A stretch of 10,729 nucleotides of DNA from Bacteroidales bacterium (GTDB lineage Bacteria > Bacteroidota > Bacteroidia > Bacteroidales > UBA7960): positions 1 to 10,729 of the forward strand of contig SLNX01000136.1 of NCBI GenBank assembly GCA_007132825.1, given 5' to 3'. The notes under the pieces are model-generated. The model searched no databases and was not told the DNA's origin. It saw nothing but the letters and a program-made list of their open reading frames with translations. Shown one piece after another: positions 6,775 through 10,729 of this stretch (within the stretch, counting starts at the first letter, position 1; each line of letters opens with the position of its first letter). The position numbers and the translations under genes are program-made.

Positions 6775-6834
6775 ATGGTAAACTGGCAGTCATATCATCA
6801 TCATCATTATCATATTCTCGCTCAGGCGTGTTGA
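6775..6834 (+). CDS. hisL: his operon leader peptide
   Basis: A 19-codon ORF encoding MVNWQSYHHHHYHILAQAC and ending in TGA. Five of six successive codons (6796-6813, interrupted by one Tyr) are CAT for histidine, in a short ORF directly upstream of hisG. This is the hallmark of a ribosome-stalling attenuator: scarcity of charged His-tRNA halts the ribosome on the CAT run. The ORF ends 36 bases before an intrinsic terminator, and its last codons overlap the segment that can pair with that terminator. E. coli HisL carries seven consecutive His; this is a functional analogue and need not be homologous. No strong ribosome-binding site is visible, which is usual for the group. The peptide is presumably made only for regulation. 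Confidence 0.85.
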   Translation: MVNWQSYHHHHYHILAQAC

Positions 6835-6881
6835 TAATGCTGTGATATGATCTCATAATACATATTTTCGAACCCGTCTGA
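6822..6881 (+). promoter_or_regulatory. Predicted antiterminator pairing of the his attenuator
   Basis: TCAGGCGTGTT (6822-6832, the end of hisL) can pair with AACCCGTCTGA (6871-6881, the 5' arm of the terminator): ten pairs including one G-U, plus one T-C mismatch, over eleven positions. A ribosome stalled at the first His codons would leave 6822-6832 free, so this pairing would block the terminator. A ribosome reaching the stop codon would cover it. A further perfect 8-bp pairing exists between 6790-6797, across the first His codon, and 6843-6850. Confidence 0.65.
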
Positions 6882-6901
6882 ACAGATCAGTCGGGTTTTT
6901 T
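6871..6901 (+). terminator. his attenuator terminator
   Basis: AACCCG (6871-6876) pairs with CGGGTT (6892-6897); after one T-T mismatch, CTGA (6878-6881) pairs with TCAG (6887-6890) around a 5-base loop. The 3' side runs directly into a T-tract. It lies between hisL and hisG on the coding strand, where a constitutive terminator would silence the operon, so it must be conditional. Confidence 0.82.
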
Positions 6902-6942
6902 CTTTCCCATATTGGTTTGCTCAGACACAGTTTCATAAAATA

Positions 6943-7800
6943 ATGAGTAAACTAAAAATTGCAATACAAAAAAGCGGTCGTCTGAGTGAAAAGTCACTGG
7001 ACCTATTGAAAGACTGTGGAATCAAACTATGGAATGGTGACCTGCAGCTAAAAGCTGAGGCGCATAATTTTCCAGTTGAGATGCTTTTTTTGCGTGACGA
7101 CGACATCCCGCATTATGTTGAGCAGGGAGTGGCAGATGTTGGTATTCTGGGCGAGAATGAAGTTTGGGAAAAGGATAAGAACGTTGCCATTCTCAAAAAG
7201 CTTGGTTTTGCCAACTGCAAGCTCTCCTTAGCCATACCAAAAGATGAAGTGTACAACGGTTTGGCATATTTCGAAAACAAGCGGATCGCCACCAGTTATC
7301 CCCGCATTTTGCAAAGTTTTTTCAAAAAAAAAGGAATCGATGTTTCCATAGAGGAAATTGGTGGGAGCGTTGAAATAGCTACCGGTATCGGTTTGGCTGA
7401 CGCCGTATTTGACATCGTAAGTACTGGAAACACGCTCATCATGAATGGCCTCAAAGAGGCAGATGTAGTTGCAAAAAGCGAAGCGGTACTGATTTCGAAC
7501 AGATCGCTTGATTCGGATAAACATGCAATTCTCGACAAGCTACTATTCAGATTGCAGGCCGTATTAAGTGCTTCAAAAAATAAATACATATTACTTAATG
7601 CACCCGATTCGGCAATTCCAGAAATCTGTAAAATACTACCGGGAATGAAATCACCGACCATTCTTCCATTGGCCAAAGAAAACTGGAGTAGCCTGCACTC
7701 AGTGGTGAGGGAGGATGCCTTCTGGGATGTCATTGATCAGCTAAAAACACTTGGAGCACAAGGAATCCTCATAATCCCAATAGAAAAAATGGTCATTTAA
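6943..7800 (+). CDS. hisG: ATP phosphoribosyltransferase, long form
   Basis: A 285-residue cytoplasmic enzyme that condenses ATP with PRPP, the first committed step of histidine synthesis. The N-terminus MSKLKIAIQKSGRL and the PRPP-binding stretch LADAVFDIVSTGNTL (151-165), preceded by GGSVEIATGIG, are diagnostic. The length and the region beyond about residue 215, ending GAQGILIIPIEKM, fit the long form (HisG_L) with a C-terminal ACT-like regulatory domain. Such enzymes are hexameric and inhibited by histidine directly, so no HisZ partner is expected. It is the first structural gene, about 40 bases after the attenuator terminator and 10 bases before hisD. It should therefore be controlled both by attenuation and by feedback. 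The ATG at 6943 has no clear Shine-Dalgarno sequence. Confidence 0.97.
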   Translation: MSKLKIAIQKSGRLSEKSLDLLKDCGIKLWNGDLQLKAEAHNFPVEMLFLRDDDIPHYVEQGVADVGILGENEVWEKDKNVAILKKLGFANCKLSLAIPKDEVYNGLAYFENKRIATSYPRILQSFFKKKGIDVSIEEIGGSVEIATGIGLADAVFDIVSTGNTLIMNGLKEADVVAKSEAVLISNRSLDSDKHAILDKLLFRLQAVLSASKNKYILLNAPDSAIPEICKILPGMKSPTILPLAKENWSSLHSVVREDAFWDVIDQLKTLGAQGILIIPIEKMVI

Positions 7801-7810
7801 AAGCTTAATT

Positions 7811-9130
7811 ATGAAAACGATACACTTTCCCAAAGTAAATGATTGGAATCAATACACAAAAAGACCCGAGATAGATCATGAGTCACTATTTAACCAGGTA
7901 AATATCATATTTGATGAAATAATGAGGAGTGGTGATGCTGCGGTAAAAAAGTACGTCCATTTCTTTGACAGGGTAGATCTTAATATCTTCGGCATTAAAA
8001 AAGAAGAAATAGAAAATGCAGAAAACTCAGTTGATGAATCGTTGCGAAATGCCATCAAGCTTGCAAAGAGAAACATTGAAACGTTTCACCTCGCGCAGAA
8101 GGAAACAAAAAAAATTGTTGAAACTACAGCCGGCGTCCGATGCTGGCGTGAAAGCAGGCCAATCGAACGTGTCGGATTGTATGTGCCTGGAGGTTCTGCC
8201 CCTTTGTTTTCGTCAGTATTGATGCTGGGCGTTCCTGCCTCGATTGCTGGCTGCAGGGAGGTTGTGTTATGTACGCCATCGCAACGGAACGGACACGTTC
8301 ATCCGGCTGTTTTGTATGCGGCCAAACTGGCCAACATCACTAAGATATTCGCAGTGGGAGGCATTCAAGCGATTGGAGCTATGACCTTTGGCACGGAGTC
8401 TATTCCCAAGGTCGACAAAATTTTTGGCCCGGGCAACCAATATGTGACTGCCGCAAAGCAAGTTGCACAAAATTACGATGTTGCCATAGATATGCCGGCC
8501 GGTCCAAGTGAGCTGTTGGTGATCGCTGACCAATACAGCAATCCGGAGTACGTTGCTGCAGACCTTCTGTCGCAGGCAGAACACGGAAAAGATAGCCAGG
8601 TTATGTTGCTGTCCGACGATACAGATATCATTAAAAGAACAATCCAGGCAATCGATCAGCAGATTAAGGCGCTGCCCAGAAAGGAAATTGCGGAAGAAGC
8701 CCTCAGAAATAGCAAAGCCATTATCCTTAAAAGCATTGACGAATGCATCTCTTTCAGCAATAAATATGCGCCTGAACACCTGATTTTGGCAATAAATGAT
8801 CCTTACTCCTGCATTCAGGAAATAAGCAATGCAGGTTCGGTATTCCTGGGCCAATACAGTTGCGAAAGCGCCGGCGATTATGCCACGGGTACAAACCACA
8901 CACTTCCCACCAACGGATACGCCCGCAGCTACAGCGGTGTTTCTTTGGATGATTTTGTCAAAAAAATCACGTTTCAGGATCTATCCATTGAAGGACTCAG
9001 AAACATTGGACAGGCCCTGGAGACCATGGCTGAAGCAGAAGAATTGTTTGCCCATAAAAATGCCGTAAGCATCCGACTGAAAGACATCAACAATGCAGCG
9101 AAATCAAAAAATGCCAGACAAAACCAGTAA
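7811..9130 (+). CDS. hisD: Histidinol dehydrogenase
   Basis: A 439-residue zinc enzyme that oxidises L-histidinol through histidinal to L-histidine with two NAD+, the last two steps of the pathway. All expected residues are present and offset by exactly four from E. coli numbering as I recall it: zinc ligands Q255 and H258 (LLSQAEHG), D356 (SAGDYATGTNH) and H415 (ELFAHKNAVS), and the catalytic pair E322-H323 (YAPEHLIL). Other family blocks seen are YVPGGSAPLFSSVLM, GGIQAIGAMTFGT and KIFGPGNQYVTAAK. The start at 7811 lies 10 bases after the hisG stop and gives the normal family length. It is followed by a 65-base gap with competing hairpins before hisC. Confidence 0.98.
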   Translation: MKTIHFPKVNDWNQYTKRPEIDHESLFNQVNIIFDEIMRSGDAAVKKYVHFFDRVDLNIFGIKKEEIENAENSVDESLRNAIKLAKRNIETFHLAQKETKKIVETTAGVRCWRESRPIERVGLYVPGGSAPLFSSVLMLGVPASIAGCREVVLCTPSQRNGHVHPAVLYAAKLANITKIFAVGGIQAIGAMTFGTESIPKVDKIFGPGNQYVTAAKQVAQNYDVAIDMPAGPSELLVIADQYSNPEYVAADLLSQAEHGKDSQVMLLSDDTDIIKRTIQAIDQQIKALPRKEIAEEALRNSKAIILKSIDECISFSNKYAPEHLILAINDPYSCIQEISNAGSVFLGQYSCESAGDYATGTNHTLPTNGYARSYSGVSLDDFVKKITFQDLSIEGLRNIGQALETMAEAEELFAHKNAVSIRLKDINNAAKSKNARQNQ

Positions 9131-9148
9131 TAATTCAATATTTATTTA

Positions 9149-9176
9149 ATGGTCGAATCCCAGATGGGACCATCTG
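9149..9176 (+). promoter_or_regulatory. Competing hairpins in the hisD-hisC gap
   Basis: Two perfect 6-bp stems share bases and so exclude each other: ATGGTC (9149-9154) with GACCAT (9168-9173), and CAGATG (9161-9166) with CATCTG (9171-9176) around a GGAC loop. A third option is TCCC with GGGA (9158-9161 and 9166-9169). No U-tract follows, so it is not a simple terminator. RNA processing, stability control or translational control of hisC are possible. Confidence 0.4.
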
Positions 9177-9195
9177 ACAAAAATAAAACGGAAAG

Positions 9196-10215
9196 ATGCG
9201 AATATCGAAACTGGTGCGTAAAAACATCCTTCAAATGAAGCCTTACAGTAGTGCGCGCGATGATCATCAGGGAAAAAGGGGCATATTTCTCGATGCAAAT
9301 GAAAATCCCCATGGAATATTTAACCGCTATCCTGATCCCCGGCAAAAAGCATTGAAAAATAAATTATCCGAAATGAAGGGTGTGACACCTGAAAACATTT
9401 TCATTGGCAATGGCAGCGATGAGGTTATTGACATACTCTTTCGTGTTTTTTGCGAACCCCGTAGAGATAAAGTGGTCTTATGTCCTCCCACATATGGCAT
9501 GTATGAAGTATGCGCCAACCTTAACGACGTGAACGTCCTCGAGGTTAGATTGACAGAGGCCTTCCAGCTTAATGTTGAAGAAGTTTTAAAAGTCGCAAAA
9601 CGTGAAAACCGACTCAAGATGATCATTCTTTGCAGTCCGAATAATCCAAGCGGCAATATGCTTCATGATGTCGAAAAGCTCTTGCAAAGCTTTGATGGAC
9701 TGACGATCGTTGACGAAGCATACATAGATTTCAGCCGCACGAAATCGCTCATTCATAAGATAGATGACCATCCTGGATTGGTTGTGGTGCAGACTATGAG
9801 CAAGGCCTGGGGGATGGCTGCAGCACGCATTGGCATGGCTTATGCAAGCAGGGAAATCGTTGATTTCATGAACAAGGTAAAGCCACCTTATAACATTAGT
9901 GGCTTGAATCAGGAGGCAGCGCTAAAGGCATTGAACAGAAGAAATGTTTTTCTCAAACATAAGAAAATTATACTGGAACAGAGGAACTTTCTTGAGAAAC
10001 AGCTTTCAAACCTCAGCTGTGTCACTAAGGTTCATCAATCAGATGCCAATTTTCTTCTTGTGGAATTTATGGATGCTGCATTAATTTATGATGAATTAAT
10101 CAAAGGAAAAATCATTACGAGAAACAGAAGCGACCTGATCGCCAACTGTATTCGAATTACGGTTGGTACACAAGAAGAAAACCAGAAACTCATTAAGCAT
10201 CTAAAACGAATGTAA
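9196..10215 (+). CDS. hisC: Histidinol-phosphate aminotransferase
   Basis: A 339-residue PLP-dependent aminotransferase (fold type I, HisC subfamily) that converts imidazole acetol-phosphate and glutamate to histidinol-phosphate. Recognisable blocks are FLDANENPHG (substrate end), GNGSDEVIDIL, PPTYGMYE (Tyr stacking on PLP), CSPNNPSGN (N149/N150), IVDEAYIDF (D173 and Y176) and QTMSKAWGMAAARIG with the Schiff-base lysine K203 and the phosphate-binding arginine R211. Length is normal for the family. It lies between hisD and hisB, with longer gaps on both sides (65 and 60 bases) than the tight hisG-hisD junction. The sequence GGAAAG touches the start codon, too close for a standard Shine-Dalgarno site. 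Confidence 0.97.
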   Translation: MRISKLVRKNILQMKPYSSARDDHQGKRGIFLDANENPHGIFNRYPDPRQKALKNKLSEMKGVTPENIFIGNGSDEVIDILFRVFCEPRRDKVVLCPPTYGMYEVCANLNDVNVLEVRLTEAFQLNVEEVLKVAKRENRLKMIILCSPNNPSGNMLHDVEKLLQSFDGLTIVDEAYIDFSRTKSLIHKIDDHPGLVVVQTMSKAWGMAAARIGMAYASREIVDFMNKVKPPYNISGLNQEAALKALNRRNVFLKHKKIILEQRNFLEKQLSNLSCVTKVHQSDANFLLVEFMDAALIYDELIKGKIITRNRSDLIANCIRITVGTQEENQKLIKHLKRM

Positions 10216-10275
10216 GAGGCCGTTATTCAAGCATCTTTCAATAATCAGATATCGACAACATCAAATTAATGACAC

Positions 10276-10729
10276 ATGCAAAAAGTATTATTTATTGACA
10301 GGGATGGAACCATTGTGATTGAGCCGCCAGATAATTGCCAGCTCGATTCATTCGAGAAGCTGGAGTTTTATCCTGGAGTATTTCAATACCTGTCGCGAAT
10401 CGCCAAAGAACTCGATTATTTGCTCGTTATGGTCACCAACCAGGATGGTCTTGGCACATCATCGTTTCCTGAGGAGCATTTCCACCCGGTCCACAACATG
10501 ATCATCAAAGCATTTGAGAATGAATGCGTTGTTTTTTCGGAAATACTCATTGACAGATCATTTCCACACGAAAAATCTCCGTTCAGGAAACCCGGAACGG
10601 CCATGCTTAAGCACTATATGTCGGGAAGTTACGACTTGGAAAACTCATTTGTTATCGGCGACAGGGATACGGATATGATACTGGCAGAGAATCTTGGTTG
10701 CAAATCCATCTTCCTGAATACAAAAACAA
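10276..10729 (+). CDS. hisB: HisB N-terminal histidinol-phosphatase domain (partial, continues beyond the window)
   Basis: An open frame from ATG 10276 to the window end yields 151 residues. It is a HAD-superfamily phosphatase domain: FIDRDGT with nucleophile D8 and acid/base D10, VTNQDGLG (motif 2, from residue 53), RKP with K105 (motif 3), and VIGDRDTDM with D129 and D133 (motif 4). It matches the N-terminal half of bifunctional HisB, which dephosphorylates histidinol-phosphate. The C-terminal imidazoleglycerol-phosphate dehydratase half would lie beyond the window, so bifunctionality is inferred from the family and operon position. The loop that in E. coli binds structural zinc (C93, H95, C101, C103) has the same length here but carries D93, S95, S101 and F103, so zinc is probably absent. 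It follows hisC by 60 bases. Confidence 0.93.
   Translation, partial: MQKVLFIDRDGTIVIEPPDNCQLDSFEKLEFYPGVFQYLSRIAKELDYLLVMVTNQDGLGTSSFPEEHFHPVHNMIIKAFENECVVFSEILIDRSFPHEKSPFRKPGTAMLKHYMSGSYDLENSFVIGDRDTDMILAENLGCKSIFLNTKT

Noticed and set aside
6722..6781. A second short ORF (MRYFKKIIVIFAPQLKDKW) ending just after the hisL start codon
   Set aside because: It has no histidine enrichment, no clear ribosome-binding site, and short ORFs are common in AT-rich leaders. Translational coupling to hisL is conceivable but unsupported.
6640..6942. T-box riboswitch controlling hisG
   Set aside because: No T-box sequence or specifier-loop stem is visible, and the leader peptide with terminator/antiterminator explains the region.
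8267..8899. 210-codon minus-strand frame
   Set aside because: It lies entirely antisense to hisD, whose catalytic residues are all present; no recognisable protein features.
9149..9240. Small ORF starting at ATG 9149 in the hisD-hisC gap
   Set aside because: It runs out of frame into hisC, lacks a recognisable composition or start signal, and the region is better described by its inverted repeats.

Overview
The window looks like chromosomal DNA of a member of the Bacteroidota, probably Bacteroidales or a relative. The signs are a SecA of nearly 1,100 residues with a long insert and a C-terminal zinc tail, the gene order hisG-hisD-hisC-hisB, a Bacteroidetes-style HisB phosphatase domain, weak or absent Shine-Dalgarno sequences, and promoter elements resembling TTG-N20-TAnnTTTG. 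No database search was possible, so the taxonomy is inferred from protein features.

Left half, all genes on the minus strand. From right to left these are secA (6613 to 3329), a small hotdog-fold acyl-CoA thioesterase 13 bases downstream (3315 to 2911), a gene-free stretch with a hairpin terminator candidate and two arrays of degenerate 7-base repeats, then three closely spaced genes: an OsmC-family protein (2603 to 2211), a small CoA-binding protein (2197 to 1841) and a methionine gamma-lyase-like PLP enzyme (1797 to 616). At the left edge is the start of a very acidic, lysine- and glutamate-rich protein with near-identical internal repeats. It runs off the window.

Right half, all genes on the plus strand. 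The start of a histidine biosynthesis operon is present: hisG (long, self-regulated form), hisD, hisC and the N-terminal phosphatase part of hisB, which is cut by the window end. Together they cover the first committed step (HisG), histidinol-phosphate aminotransferase (HisC), histidinol-phosphatase (HisB N-terminus) and the final oxidation to histidine (HisD).

The best regulatory find is upstream of hisG. An unlisted 19-codon leader ORF (6775-6834) encodes MVNWQSYHHHHYHILAQAC, with five His codons in six. It is followed by an intrinsic terminator (6871-6901). The 3' end of the leader ORF (6822-6832) can pair with the 5' arm of that terminator (6871-6881), which gives a complete ribosome-stalling attenuator. 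Just upstream, the secA and his promoters appear to interlock around a mirrored pair of TTGACAT boxes.
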